64,000 nt of DNA from Nocardia anocheti (GTDB lineage Bacteria > Actinomycetota > Actinomycetes > Mycobacteriales > Mycobacteriaceae), in assembly GCF_029675105.1 (NCBI RefSeq), contig NZ_JAQQFV010000011.1:62001-126000 (forward strand), written 5' to 3'. Within the stretch, counting starts at the first letter, position 1. The number at the start of each line of letters is the position of its first letter. The position numbers and the translations under genes were made by a program. Positions 28,760 through 37,384 of this stretch are shown one piece after another. The notes under the pieces were generated by a model. It was not told where the DNA came from. It did not search any database and saw only the letters and a list, made by a program, of their open reading frames with translations.

Positions 28760-29176
28760 ATGAGGATCGAAGCGCGGATCTTCGAACTGCTCACGGCGTT
28801 CTTCATCCTGGTGGGCATCGTCTACGGCTTCTTCACCGCGCAGTCGCGCACCGGCATCGAATGGGCCGGTACCACCGCGATCGTGCTGACCGCCGGTCTG
28901 TCGCTGATCATCGGCACCTACTTCCGGTTCGTCGCGCGCCGCATCGACCTGCGGCCCGAGGACTACGAGGAGGCCGAGATCGTCGACGGCGCCGGTGACC
29001 TGGGCTTCTTCTCGCCCGGTAGCTTCTGGCCCATCACCCTCGCGGCGGCCGGTTCGGTCACCGCGCTGGGCCTGGCGTTCTTCCAGTTCTGGCTGATCGG
29101 CCTCGGCGTGGTGCTCGTGCTCGCCGCCGCGGCTGGCCTGGTCTTCGAGTACTACCTCGGCGCCGAAAAGCACTGA
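28760..29176 (+). CDS. ctaF: cytochrome c oxidase subunit IV (actinobacterial)
   Basis: Protein of 138 aa with four hydrophobic helices: [56 protein letters not shown] and [23 protein letters not shown]. The central charged loop [15 protein letters not shown] is typical of actinobacterial CtaF. It follows ctaC by 10 bp and is probably cotranscribed. It is a structural subunit of the aa3 oxidase within the bcc-aa3 supercomplex. Confidence 0.93.
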   Translation: MRIEARIFELLTAFFILVGIVYGFFTAQSRTGIEWAGTTAIVLTAGLSLIIGTYFRFVARRIDLRPEDYEEAEIVDGAGDLGFFSPGSFWPITLAAAGSVTALGLAFFQFWLIGLGVVLVLAAAAGLVFEYYLGAEKH

Positions 29177-29180
29177 GTTA

Positions 29181-29422
29181 TTGGAGCGCTGGCGCGCTCG
29201 AGTCGCGAGACAACGCAGAAAGGCTCCACCGAAACCCGGTGGAGCCTTTCGCGTTCACTCCTGAACGAACCCCGTGGAAGCCGACCTCGAGGAGGCCTCG
29301 CGAGCGCAGCGAGCGTCGCGGCCGCCTCGCTCCCGAGGGGCGAGACGTAACGCCGAAGGCGAAGTATCGCCCCTCGGGAGCGAGGCCCAAGGGGCCGCGA
29401 CTCGAGCGCGCCAGCGCTCCAA
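29181..29422. repeat. nested palindromic intergenic element
   Basis: Outer arms 29181-29207 and 29396-29422 form a perfect 27-bp inverted repeat. Inside are a 14-bp hairpin (29218-29231 with 29237-29250) and a second perfect 20-bp inverted repeat (29324-29343 with 29367-29386). The whole fills the spacer between convergent ctaF and the FAD-oxidase gene. It could be a mobile REP/MITE-like element or a compound terminator. Confidence 0.85.
29218..29250 (+). terminator. hairpin terminator after ctaF
   Basis: A 14-bp perfect stem (GAAAGGCTCCACCG arm) with a 5-base loop starts 42 bp after the ctaF stop. Confidence 0.75.
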
Positions 29423-29430
29423 CAACACAG

Positions 29431-30702
29431 CTACACGCTATAGCGCAGGGCCTGTTCGGAGCGGCAGATGTCGTCGATGCGGGCGACGATCTCGCGCAGC
29501 TGCTCCGAGGGCAGGGCCGAGGGGCGCAGGCGGCAGGTGAAGGTGATCAGGCCGTAGTCGGCGGGGGACAGGCCGCGGGCGGCGGCTTCGGCGCGCAGGT
29601 AGGCCGAGCGGACGCCGTAGGTCATCGCGGAGATGACGGTGAAGCAGCCGGTGCGCTCGCGGTGGCCCGCGAACAGGTCGTGCAGGCCGTAGAAGACCGA
29701 GCCGTAGTTGGCCAGGGGGGCGAACACGCCGACGCGGTAGGCGGGGCCGCGCTCGGAGGAGTTGATGACGGTGTCGGCGAGGTATTCGGCGTCGCGCATG
29801 GTGAGCACCTTCGGCGCGAACATCAGCGCGCCCGCCGCCGCGTTGCGCACCGGCATCCCGGCGCGGCCACCGGCGGCCGAGGCGATGGCGCCCAGCGACT
29901 TGCGGGTGCGGGTGCCGACCTCGCGCCGCGCCCGCAGGCCGCGGGTGGGGGCGGTGGGGTACAGGCTCGACCACTGGCCGAAGCGGACCGCGCCGAGGTT
30001 CACCTGGCCCGCGCCGACCGGCCGGGCCACCTTGATGGCCGCGGTGTCGACCCAGCGGCCCACCTGCAGGGCCGCGCTGCCGGGATTGGTGATCTCGGTG
30101 GTGGCGTGCTCGACGAAGGAATCGAAGTCCAGGAAGCGGTCGGCGTCGGTGGTCAGCCAGGTGTGGTCCTTGTCGACCTCGACCACGTCGAGGGTGAGCG
30201 CGGTGATGATGCCCGCGCGCCCGCCCGCGCCGAGGATGCGCTGGAAGCGCTCGGTGTGGTGGCCGCGCCCGCAGGTGCCGATGCGGCCGTCGGGGTCGAC
30301 GTACTCGAGGTCGACGATCTGATCGATGAACATGCCGTAGCGGTGCGAGGCGGTACTGACACCGCCGACCGAGGCGAAACCGCCCGCGGTGATGTCGCGG
30401 TGATCGCCCACCACCGGCAGGCCGAGACCGTGCGCGCCGAGCCTGCGATCGATCTCGGAGAGCTTGGCGCCCGCCTGCACCCGCACGGTGCGTCGACCGA
30501 GGTTGATGTCGAGCACCGAGTTCATCTTGCGCAGCGACAGCACCCCGCGCTGATCGGCCAACCCGAAGGACTCTTCGGTCTGTTCGCCGCCACGCACCGT
30601 CAACCGTTCCGAACGATCACGCGAATCGCGTACAGTGCGAACGACATCCGCGGTGTCGGTGGGGAGATACTCTTCGGAGATGACGGTGTGCGGCGTGCCC
30701 AT
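29431..30702 (-). CDS. FAD-binding oxidoreductase (PCMH/VAO type)
   Basis: Protein of 423 aa. The N-terminal PCMH-type FAD domain shows LTVRGGEQTEE, VRVQAGAKLSEIDRRLGAHGLGLPVVGDHRDITAGGFASVGGVSTASHRYG and ILGAGGRAGIITALTLDVV. The C-terminal substrate domain is not diagnostic. No His in a typical covalent-flavin position is evident. The family includes alditol oxidases and DprE1-like enzymes. I cannot assign a substrate. ATG 30702 (MGTPHTV) is chosen; an upstream in-frame GTG near 30720 is possible. Confidence 0.75.
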   Translation of the reverse strand: MGTPHTVISEEYLPTDTADVVRTVRDSRDRSERLTVRGGEQTEESFGLADQRGVLSLRKMNSVLDINLGRRTVRVQAGAKLSEIDRRLGAHGLGLPVVGDHRDITAGGFASVGGVSTASHRYGMFIDQIVDLEYVDPDGRIGTCGRGHHTERFQRILGAGGRAGIITALTLDVVEVDKDHTWLTTDADRFLDFDSFVEHATTEITNPGSAALQVGRWVDTAAIKVARPVGAGQVNLGAVRFGQWSSLYPTAPTRGLRARREVGTRTRKSLGAIASAAGGRAGMPVRNAAAGALMFAPKVLTMRDAEYLADTVINSSERGPAYRVGVFAPLANYGSVFYGLHDLFAGHRERTGCFTVISAMTYGVRSAYLRAEAAARGLSPADYGLITFTCRLRPSALPSEQLREIVARIDDICRSEQALRYSV

Positions 30703-30753
30703 GACCGCATAGCTAACCACAGCTCGACGATTCTCGCCCGGGGTACTCCGCAC

Positions 30754-32310
30754 CTATTTCGCCGCGGGCGTGAGCTGCTTGCTGAACAGCACTTTTCCGG
30801 TCGCGTCGCACAGATTCACCGTCAACGCCGAGGAGCGGCCGTCGATGCGGACCTCACCGAAATGCTGGTACTGCGCGTCGAACGGGGAGGCGTTGGGCGC
30901 GGGCGGCGCGTGCACGAACACGGCCTCGGGTCCGAAGGTGGGATCGAGTTCGTTGGGGCCGAAGGCGCCCGCGTTGAGCGGACCGGAGACGAACTCCCAG
31001 AACTCGTCGAAATCGGTGAAGTCGGCCCGTGCGGGGGAGTAGTGGTGCGCGGCGGTGTAGTGCACGTCGGCGGTGAGCCAGACGACATCGGTGACCTTGT
31101 TCGCCTTGATCGCCGAGAGCACCTGCGCCACTTCGGTTTCCCGGCCCGAGGGCGCGCCGGGGGCGGCATTGGCCGGACCCTCGAAGGCGGTCTCGCCGTC
31201 GGGGACGACCAGGCCCAGCGGCAGATCGGCGGCGACGATCTTCCAGGTGGCCTTCGAGTCGCGCAGTCCGTCGATGAGCCAGCGGGTCTGGGCGGGGCCG
31301 AAGACGCGGCCGCCGGGGGCGGTGTTGGGCCCGTTGAGGTCCTTGTAGGCGCGCATGTCCAGGACGAACACGTCCAGCAGCGGGCCGTAGGAGATCTTGC
31401 GGTAGAGGCGTCCGTCGACGGCCTCAGCGGGCTCGAGCGGCATCCACTCGTGGAACGCCTGCCAGGAGCGGGTGGCCAGGGTGTCCATGTTCCGCTCGGT
31501 GTAGTTCTTGCTCGCGGCGACGGTGCCGCCCGGTGACCAGTTGTTGGTGGTCTCGTGGTCGTCCCACTGCACCACCTGGGCGACGGCGGCGTTGAAGCGG
31601 CGGTAGTTGTCGTCGGTGAGGTTGTAGGCGTAGTTGCCGCGGAACTGGTCGAGGGTCTCGGCGGGGGCGTTCTTGGCCTCGGCGGTGATATTGCGCCAGA
31701 TCCGGCCGTCGGGCAGCGTCACCGATTCGGTCAGGGCGTTGTCGGCGTAGATACAGTCGCCGGAGTGCAGGAACAGGTGCGGGTCGCGGTCGGCCATGGC
31801 GGAGAAGACCCGCATGCCACCGAGATCGGGATTGATGCCGAAGCCCTGGCCCGCGACGTCACCGGACCACAGCAGGGAGATGTCGGAGGCGGTGGTGGGC
31901 GCGGTGCGGAAGACGCCGGTGAGGGTCTCGGAGGCGGCGCCGTTCTCGCCGTCGAGGCGGACGCGGTAGTGCACCAGCTGACCCGAGGGCAGGCCGTCGA
32001 TCCGGAATCGGCCGGTGCCGTCGGAACCGGGGGTGAGCAGCGGGCCGGTGAACCGGCGCGCGTTCGCGAAGGACTCGGTGGCCGAGGTCTCCACGATCAT
32101 GGTGGCGGGGCGGTCGGATCGTGCCCAGATCAGGGCGCCGTCGCCGCGCGGGTCGCCGGTGGCGACGCCATGGGTGAGGGTGGGACGGTCGCGCACGAGG
32201 GCGGGACCGTCGCCGCGACCGCAGGCCGCGAGCGCGGGCGCGGTCACCAGACCGAGGGCGGCGGCGCGCAACAGGGTGCGCCGGGACACGGGGAAGGCCG
32301 AACCTGACAT
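30754..32310 (-). CDS. phoD: PhoD-family alkaline phosphatase, Tat-exported lipoprotein
   Basis: Protein of 518 aa. The twin-arginine signal SRRTLLRAA is followed by a hydrophobic core and a lipobox (ALAACG), so it is probably Tat-exported and lipidated. A PhoD N-terminal domain (THGVATGDPRGDGALIWAR) precedes the metallophosphatase core: LLWSGDVAGQGFG, FLHSGDCIYAD, WDDHETTNNWSPGG and WLTADVHYTAAHHY, with Ca/Fe ligands Asp, Cys and His. It hydrolyses phosphodiesters or monoesters outside the cell. No Pho box was identified upstream. Confidence 0.9.
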   Translation of the reverse strand: MSGSAFPVSRRTLLRAAALGLVTAPALAACGRGDGPALVRDRPTLTHGVATGDPRGDGALIWARSDRPATMIVETSATESFANARRFTGPLLTPGSDGTGRFRIDGLPSGQLVHYRVRLDGENGAASETLTGVFRTAPTTASDISLLWSGDVAGQGFGINPDLGGMRVFSAMADRDPHLFLHSGDCIYADNALTESVTLPDGRIWRNITAEAKNAPAETLDQFRGNYAYNLTDDNYRRFNAAVAQVVQWDDHETTNNWSPGGTVAASKNYTERNMDTLATRSWQAFHEWMPLEPAEAVDGRLYRKISYGPLLDVFVLDMRAYKDLNGPNTAPGGRVFGPAQTRWLIDGLRDSKATWKIVAADLPLGLVVPDGETAFEGPANAAPGAPSGRETEVAQVLSAIKANKVTDVVWLTADVHYTAAHHYSPARADFTDFDEFWEFVSGPLNAGAFGPNELDPTFGPEAVFVHAPPAPNASPFDAQYQHFGEVRIDGRSSALTVNLCDATGKVLFSKQLTPAAK

Positions 32311-32385
32311 GCCTGTCACCGTGCAGCGTGGGAGACAACGCCGGGTCGTCGCCGTGGCAACACCGGGTGAACGGTGTGGGACAGC

Positions 32386-33765
32386 TCAGAGTCCCGCGGC
32401 GGCCGCCGTCTCGGGATACCAGCGGGTGCACTCGGCGCGCAGCGGCACCGCGGTCTGCAGCTGACACAGCACCGCGACACCGCCGAGGAACGAGCGCAGG
32501 ATGGGCGTGTGATCCGGCGGCATGGTCAGCTGGCGCAGCACATTCGACAGGCGCAGGTCGGTGGCCAGGCGGACTTGTTTGCGCAGCCAGTCGGCCGAGA
32601 GCGGGTAGGTGGGGGCGAGCAGGGCCTCGCGCACCGGTTGCAGGCGGGCGGCGACGGTCTCGATGTCGAGTTCGCGGCCCGGCGCGACGAAACCGTGGCG
32701 GCGGATGGCGGCCTCGAGGTCGGCGGGGGAGTCGGCGATGACGGCGGCGCCCACGTCACCAGCGACGTCGAGGAAGGCGGCGGGCCACGGCATGCAGGCG
32801 CCGAAGTCGACCACGCCGAGCCTGCCGTCGGGCATCCGCAGGAAGTTGCCGGGGTGCGGGTCGCCGTAGACGTGGGCGGCGCGGGCGGGGGCGGAGAACA
32901 GGAAGCGCAGGATGAGCACGCCGAGGCGGTCGAGTTCGGCGGCCTCGCCGCGCAGGATCAGCCGCGACAGCGGCACACCGTCGAGCCATTCGGTGACCAG
33001 TACGTCACCGCGCTGGGCGATCACCCGGCTCAGCACCACGTCGGGGTCGTCGGCGAAGGCGGCGGCGAAGGCGCGCTGGTTGGCGGCCTCGCGGGCGTAG
33101 TCGAGTTCGGCGTGGATCTCCTCGCACAGTGCCTCGATCACCGGGCGGGTGTCGGCGCCGGGCAGCAGCGCGGTGAACAGCGGAGTGGCCCGGCGCAGGG
33201 CCTGCAGGTCGGCCAGGACCGCGCGTCGCGCACCGGGGTACATCACCTTCACCGCGACCGGGGTGCCGTCGTGCCAGCGCGCCCGGTGCACCTGGCCGAC
33301 CGAGGCCGCCGCCGACGCGCGGTCCTCGAATTCCAGGAACAGCGAACGCCAGTCGGGACCGAGGTGGGTGGCCAGTTCGGTGTGCACGGCGCCGGGCAGC
33401 ATGGCCGGGGCCGAATCGTGCAGGCGGGCCAGGGCTTGCCGATACGGTTCGGCCAGATCGGGGCCCAGACCCAGTTCCAGCAGACCGAGCAGCTGGCCGA
33501 GTTTGGCCACGCAGCCCTTGAGTTCGCCCAGGACCTGGAACAGATGTTCGGCGGTGCGGGCGCGGATGTCGCGGTCGACGTCGGCGGGCGGGCGGCCCGC
33601 CACCTTCTTGCCGAACCCGGCGATCCGGCGACCCGCGTAGGCGACCGGGACAGCGGCCAGCCGGGCACTGCGCGCGACCTGACCGGTGGGCGGATTGCCG
33701 GTGCGCCGCTGCGCCGCCGATCGCACGAACGGCATCACCCGGCCCTCGGGATCGCGACCGACCAT
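32386..33765 (-). CDS. ABC1/UbiB-family atypical kinase
   Basis: Protein of 459 aa. ABC1 kinase signatures are KxGQ (CVAKLGQLLGL), the Ala-rich nucleotide loop AAASVGQVHRARW, VAVKVMYPGA with the ATP-binding Lys, YGDPHPGNFLRM and VVDFGACMPWP. These kinases regulate lipid-soluble quinone or isoprenoid metabolism. The actinobacterial role is unclear. ATG 33765 is chosen because GAGG lies five bases upstream. Confidence 0.88.
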   Translation of the reverse strand: MVGRDPEGRVMPFVRSAAQRRTGNPPTGQVARSARLAAVPVAYAGRRIAGFGKKVAGRPPADVDRDIRARTAEHLFQVLGELKGCVAKLGQLLGLLELGLGPDLAEPYRQALARLHDSAPAMLPGAVHTELATHLGPDWRSLFLEFEDRASAAASVGQVHRARWHDGTPVAVKVMYPGARRAVLADLQALRRATPLFTALLPGADTRPVIEALCEEIHAELDYAREAANQRAFAAAFADDPDVVLSRVIAQRGDVLVTEWLDGVPLSRLILRGEAAELDRLGVLILRFLFSAPARAAHVYGDPHPGNFLRMPDGRLGVVDFGACMPWPAAFLDVAGDVGAAVIADSPADLEAAIRRHGFVAPGRELDIETVAARLQPVREALLAPTYPLSADWLRKQVRLATDLRLSNVLRQLTMPPDHTPILRSFLGGVAVLCQLQTAVPLRAECTRWYPETAAAAGL

Positions 33766-33882
33766 GTCCACCTCACTGTCGTGCCGACGCCGGTCACCCG
33801 TGTGACCGCCCACCCGTCGGCGTCGTGCCGTGTGCAGGCTACCAATCGGGTGGGCGGCGTGTCGTGGGTCGGCGGCGCGAAC

Positions 33883-34656
33883 TCAGCCCAGGGCGCCGAT
33901 TCCCGCCAGGGTGCGGTGGATCTCACCGGTCCAGTCCTGCTGGCCCGCCCGCGCGTGCTCGACCAGGAACATGCCGATGCCGTCGCGGTCCTCGCGGAAC
34001 CAGCCGCCCTCGATATCGGCCTCGAGCACCACGTGCACGCCGTGCTCGACGGCCACGAAGGTGACCTCGAGCTGGTTGACCCGGGGAAAGTGCGGCGAGC
34101 GACCGAACTCGATCTCCTGATAGAACGGCAGCCGCTGCGGCAGGCCACGGATACCGCCCGCCTCCACATCGGTGCGCAGCAGCGGAAAACCCATGCGCCG
34201 CACGGCATCCAGGACCACGTGCTGGGCGGGCAGCGCGCCGATCCCGATCGGGTCGGTGTCGCAGCTGTCCACGGCGCCGTGGATGTCGACGGCCGTGCGC
34301 ACCGCCACCGCGGCGCCGGGCAGGTGCCTGCCGTCGAAGAAGGTGATCGGGGTTTCCAGCGGAACCGGTGCGGCGAAACGGAATTCGCTGACGTGCCCGG
34401 CCCGCAGGGTGAACGCGCCCGCGACGGGGGTGCGGCCGAAACCGTGGTCGACGACGTGTTCCTCCCCGTCGCCGTACTCGCGCTCGACCCTGGTGCTGAA
34501 TTCGACCGACACCTGCTCGATCGACTGGTCGATCCGGCCGCCGCGCAACCGGATCACGCCCTCGATACGGCCACCGGGTTGCACACCGGGAGTAAACAAT
34601 TCGGTGTCTACCTCGGCGCCGCCGACACCGGCCGCGGCCAGCAATTGCTTGAACAT
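33883..34656 (-). CDS. Spo0M-like sporulation control protein (arrestin fold)
   Basis: Protein of 257 aa. The start MFKQLLAAAGVGGAEVDTEL and PGGRIEGVIRLRGG match the Spo0M family, an arrestin-like beta-sandwich. A conserved C-terminal block reads LEVTFVAVEHGVHVVLEADIEGGWFREDRDGIGMF. It is cytoplasmic. In non-sporulating actinomycetes it is linked to stress or cytoskeleton functions (family knowledge), and the exact role is unknown. Confidence 0.85.
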   Translation of the reverse strand: MFKQLLAAAGVGGAEVDTELFTPGVQPGGRIEGVIRLRGGRIDQSIEQVSVEFSTRVEREYGDGEEHVVDHGFGRTPVAGAFTLRAGHVSEFRFAAPVPLETPITFFDGRHLPGAAVAVRTAVDIHGAVDSCDTDPIGIGALPAQHVVLDAVRRMGFPLLRTDVEAGGIRGLPQRLPFYQEIEFGRSPHFPRVNQLEVTFVAVEHGVHVVLEADIEGGWFREDRDGIGMFLVEHARAGQQDWTGEIHRTLAGIGALG

Positions 34657-34694
34657 GCCGAGCAGTCTGGCCGATACCGCTTAAGGATCGCTTG

Positions 34695-35423
34695 TCAGCC
34701 CGCGGCGGTATCGGGGATGCGGGTGGCGTCGAGCTGGTGATCGGTGGGCTTGACGCCCTTCTTGAGGCTGTGCGCGTACACGTCGACGTATTCCTGGCCG
34801 GTCAGGCGCATCAGCTCGTACATCACCTCGTCGGTGACGGCGCGCTCGACGAAGCGGTTGCCGCTCATGCCCTCGTAGCGCGAGAAGTCCAGCGGCGCAC
34901 CGAACTTGAGGGTGACGCGCTGACGGCGCCACTTGAACGGTCCGGGCGGGCTCACCTTGTCGGTGCCGATCACCGCCACCGGGATGACCGGGACGCCGGT
35001 CTCGAGCGCCAGGCGCGCCATGCCGGTCTTGCCCTTGTAGAGGCGACCGTCGGGGGAGCGGGTGCCCTCCGGGTACAGGCCGACCAGGCGGCCCTCGTCG
35101 AGCAGCTTGCGGGCCGCGTTGAGCGCGTCCTCGGCGGCCGAGGCGCCGCTGCGGTCGATCGGGAACTGGCCGGTGCCGCTGAAGAAGAACTTCTGCAGGC
35201 GACCCTTCACGCCGGGGGTGTTGAAGTACTCCGCCTTGGCGAGGTAGTTGATCCGGCGCGGGCTCAGCAGCGGCGCGAACAGCCAGTCGGCGAAGGACAG
35301 ATGGTTACCCGCCATGATCGCCGGACCGTCGGTGGGGATGTGCTCGACGCCCTCCACCACGGGCCGGTTGTAGAGGTGCATGAACGGTCCCGGGAAGATG
35401 AATTTGAGCAGCCAGTAGAACAT
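34695..35423 (-). CDS. plsC: 1-acyl-sn-glycerol-3-phosphate acyltransferase (PlsC-type)
   Basis: Acyltransferase of phospholipid or PIM biosynthesis. The protein is 242 aa. The HX4D catalytic motif is NHLSFAD (His41, Asp46), with LYPEGTRSPDGRLYKGKTG (acceptor phosphate site), VPVIPVAVIGTD and an N-terminal hydrophobic segment. It sits where M. tuberculosis has Rv2182c by recalled synteny. It is probably in the same transcription direction as the glucokinase-ArsA group, but 117 bp separate them. Confidence 0.88.
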   Translation of the reverse strand: MFYWLLKFIFPGPFMHLYNRPVVEGVEHIPTDGPAIMAGNHLSFADWLFAPLLSPRRINYLAKAEYFNTPGVKGRLQKFFFSGTGQFPIDRSGASAAEDALNAARKLLDEGRLVGLYPEGTRSPDGRLYKGKTGMARLALETGVPVIPVAVIGTDKVSPPGPFKWRRQRVTLKFGAPLDFSRYEGMSGNRFVERAVTDEVMYELMRLTGQEYVDVYAHSLKKGVKPTDHQLDATRIPDTAAG

Positions 35424-35540
35424 GGCGTCCTTTCCTCGGGGACCGGATATGGGTGTGCAGCCTCGTCGGGAATCGACTTTACCGCTGGTCGAAGGTCACA
35501 ACCAACCCAGGACGGTAGCGGTCGGACATGGGTGTGACCC

Positions 35541-36536
35541 TTATCTCCCGCCGGTTCCGGCGACCGGCGCGCCGAGGGCGGCCCTGGCCAATTCGGCGGC
35601 GCCGATCATGCCCGCGGCCTCGCCGAGCTGGGTGGTGCGCAGCCGGGCCAGCGGCCGGTGCCCGGCGCCGGTGACCGCGCTGGCGTAGTGCTCGCGGGCC
35701 TCGTCGAGGAACAGCGGCGCCGAACTGCTCACCCCTCCGGCGATGACCACCAGGTCGGGGTCGAAGATGTCGCTGACGAAGGCCAGGCCGAGCCCGAGCC
35801 AGCGGGCGAAATCGGCCATCACCCGGGTGGCGAGGGGGTCGCCGTCCTGGGCGGCACCGGCCACCCGGCGGCCGGTGAGCGAGCCGGGGTCGCGCAGTAC
35901 GTCCCGGGCCAGCACCGAGCGGACCGGGTCGGTGGCCAGCAGTTCGATGGCGGTGTCGGCCAGGGCGGTTCCGCTGCAGTAGCGCTCCCAGCAGCCGCGT
36001 TTGCCGCACGGACAGGCCCGGCCCGCCGGAACCACCTGGAGGTGGCCCAGTTCGGGGGCGATGCCGTGGCTGCCGCGATAGAGCTGTCCGTCGATGAGCA
36101 GGGCCGCGCCGATGCCGGTGCCGATCGCGACCAGCACCACCGTGTGCCCGCCCGCCGCGGCGCCGAAGCGGTACTCGGCCCAGCCCGCGGCGTTCGCGTC
36201 GTGCTCGAGCAGGACCGGCAGGCCGAGGCGGGCGGTGAGTCGCTGGGCCACCGGGGCGTCCTGCCAGGGCAGGTGTGGGGCGAAGCGGACCGTGGAGCGA
36301 TCCTCGGAGATGAACCCGGCCACCGCCAGTCCCACCGCCGCGATGGGATGCCTGCGGCCCAGTTCGCGCACCGCGCGGTCGATGGCATCCTCGAGGGCGC
36401 GGGCGGCGTGCGGGGTGGGCGCCTGCACGGTGTCGAGCACCTCGCCCTCGGCGTCGACCACCGAGGCGCGGATATTGGTGCCGCCCACGTCGATCCCGAC
36501 CGTGAGCAGGTGTTGGGGGTCGATCCGCCCGGTCAT
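35541..36536 (-). CDS. glk: ROK-family glucokinase
   Basis: Phosphorylates glucose using ATP or polyphosphate. The protein is 331 aa. The phosphate-1 loop VGIDVGGTNIRASVVD is near the N-terminus. LEHDANAAGWAEYRFG, VAIGTGIGAALLIDG and the ROK zinc motif ELGHLQVVPAGRACPCGKRGCWE are present. Start ATG 36536 overlaps the upstream gene stop as ATGA, implying translational coupling. Confidence 0.88.
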   Translation of the reverse strand: MTGRIDPQHLLTVGIDVGGTNIRASVVDAEGEVLDTVQAPTPHAARALEDAIDRAVRELGRRHPIAAVGLAVAGFISEDRSTVRFAPHLPWQDAPVAQRLTARLGLPVLLEHDANAAGWAEYRFGAAAGGHTVVLVAIGTGIGAALLIDGQLYRGSHGIAPELGHLQVVPAGRACPCGKRGCWERYCSGTALADTAIELLATDPVRSVLARDVLRDPGSLTGRRVAGAAQDGDPLATRVMADFARWLGLGLAFVSDIFDPDLVVIAGGVSSSAPLFLDEAREHYASAVTGAGHRPLARLRTTQLGEAAGMIGAAELARAALGAPVAGTGGR

Positions 36537-37384
36537 CCCCGGATCGTCACCGGGATGTCGACGTACTGGGCGCGGGCGTCGCGGGCGGGCTCGCGGCGCT
36601 CGCCGGTGCCGTGTTGGCTCCCGGCCTCGGCGGGACGGGCGGTCGGGATCGGGCCGGAGTCGGGGGAGATCGGCGGCGGGGTGCGGGTGGGCGCGCCTTG
36701 GCCGCGGGTGGCGGGGTACTCGTCGACACGGCGGGGGCGGGGGGTCTGGGATTCCTTGCGGGCGCTGCCCCAGCGTGCTCGCGACCGGGCGGTCGGTTCG
36801 GAGGATGCCGGGTCCGCGGGGTGGTGGCCGTTGTGCTCGGCGGACGCATCGGCGCGCGAGTCCGACTCGGGGCGCGGGCTCGACTCGGAGCGCTGGCTCG
36901 CGGCGGTGCGCTGGCTCGCGGCGGTGCGCGGGCCTGCGGCGGTGCGGGGGCCCGCGGTGGGTCGCTGGCCCGGTTCGGGGCGTGCGGTGGTGTGTGGGTT
37001 CGGTGGGGTGGAGTCGTGGCCGGGGGCAGCGGGGGACTCGGCCGAATGCGGGTGGCCCGCCGCGTGATCCATCCACTCCGGCGGCAGCAGGGGGTCGACC
37101 GGGACGCCAGCGAGGGCCTCGCGCAGGACGGTGACCATGGCGGTGCCGTGGTCGGCGAGGGCGGCGACGACATCGTGGTGGTCGCCGCGGACCAGGGCCG
37201 CGGCCGCGCAGACCGGGCACCAGGCGCAGCCGCCCAGATCGGCCTGGCCGTCGGCGGCGGTGCGGCGCAGCACGGGCTCGACCCGGGCCAGCAGTACCTC
37301 GGCGAGCAGCCGCAGCTCCTCGGTGAACTCCGCGAAACCGTCCTGGTGGTGGCCGCGGCGATCGGATTGCCTGTCACTGGTCAT
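36533..37384 (-). CDS. actinobacterial hypothetical protein with low-complexity centre
   Basis: Protein of 283 aa. The N-terminal helical domain (FAEFTEELRLLAEVLLARVEPVLRR) leads to a Cys pair region GGCAWCPVCAAAALVRGD and VVAALADHGTAMVTVLREAL. The middle (about 115-260) is Pro/Ala/Ser/Arg-rich with short repeats such as RTAAGPRTAASQRTAASQR. A short conserved C-terminus (YVDIPVTIRG) ends the protein. It overlaps ArsA by 11 bp and glucokinase by 4 bp. It resembles the Rv2183c position. No function is assigned. Confidence 0.7.
   Translation of the reverse strand: MTSDRQSDRRGHHQDGFAEFTEELRLLAEVLLARVEPVLRRTAADGQADLGGCAWCPVCAAAALVRGDHHDVVAALADHGTAMVTVLREALAGVPVDPLLPPEWMDHAAGHPHSAESPAAPGHDSTPPNPHTTARPEPGQRPTAGPRTAAGPRTAASQRTAASQRSESSPRPESDSRADASAEHNGHHPADPASSEPTARSRARWGSARKESQTPRPRRVDEYPATRGQGAPTRTPPPISPDSGPIPTARPAEAGSQHGTGERREPARDARAQYVDIPVTIRG

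Noticed and set aside
29239-31536. Very long plus-strand open frame (765 codons)
   Set aside because: It is antisense to the FAD oxidase and PhoD genes, has G/R/A/V-skewed low-complexity sequence with no family motif, and arises from high-GC stop-codon scarcity.
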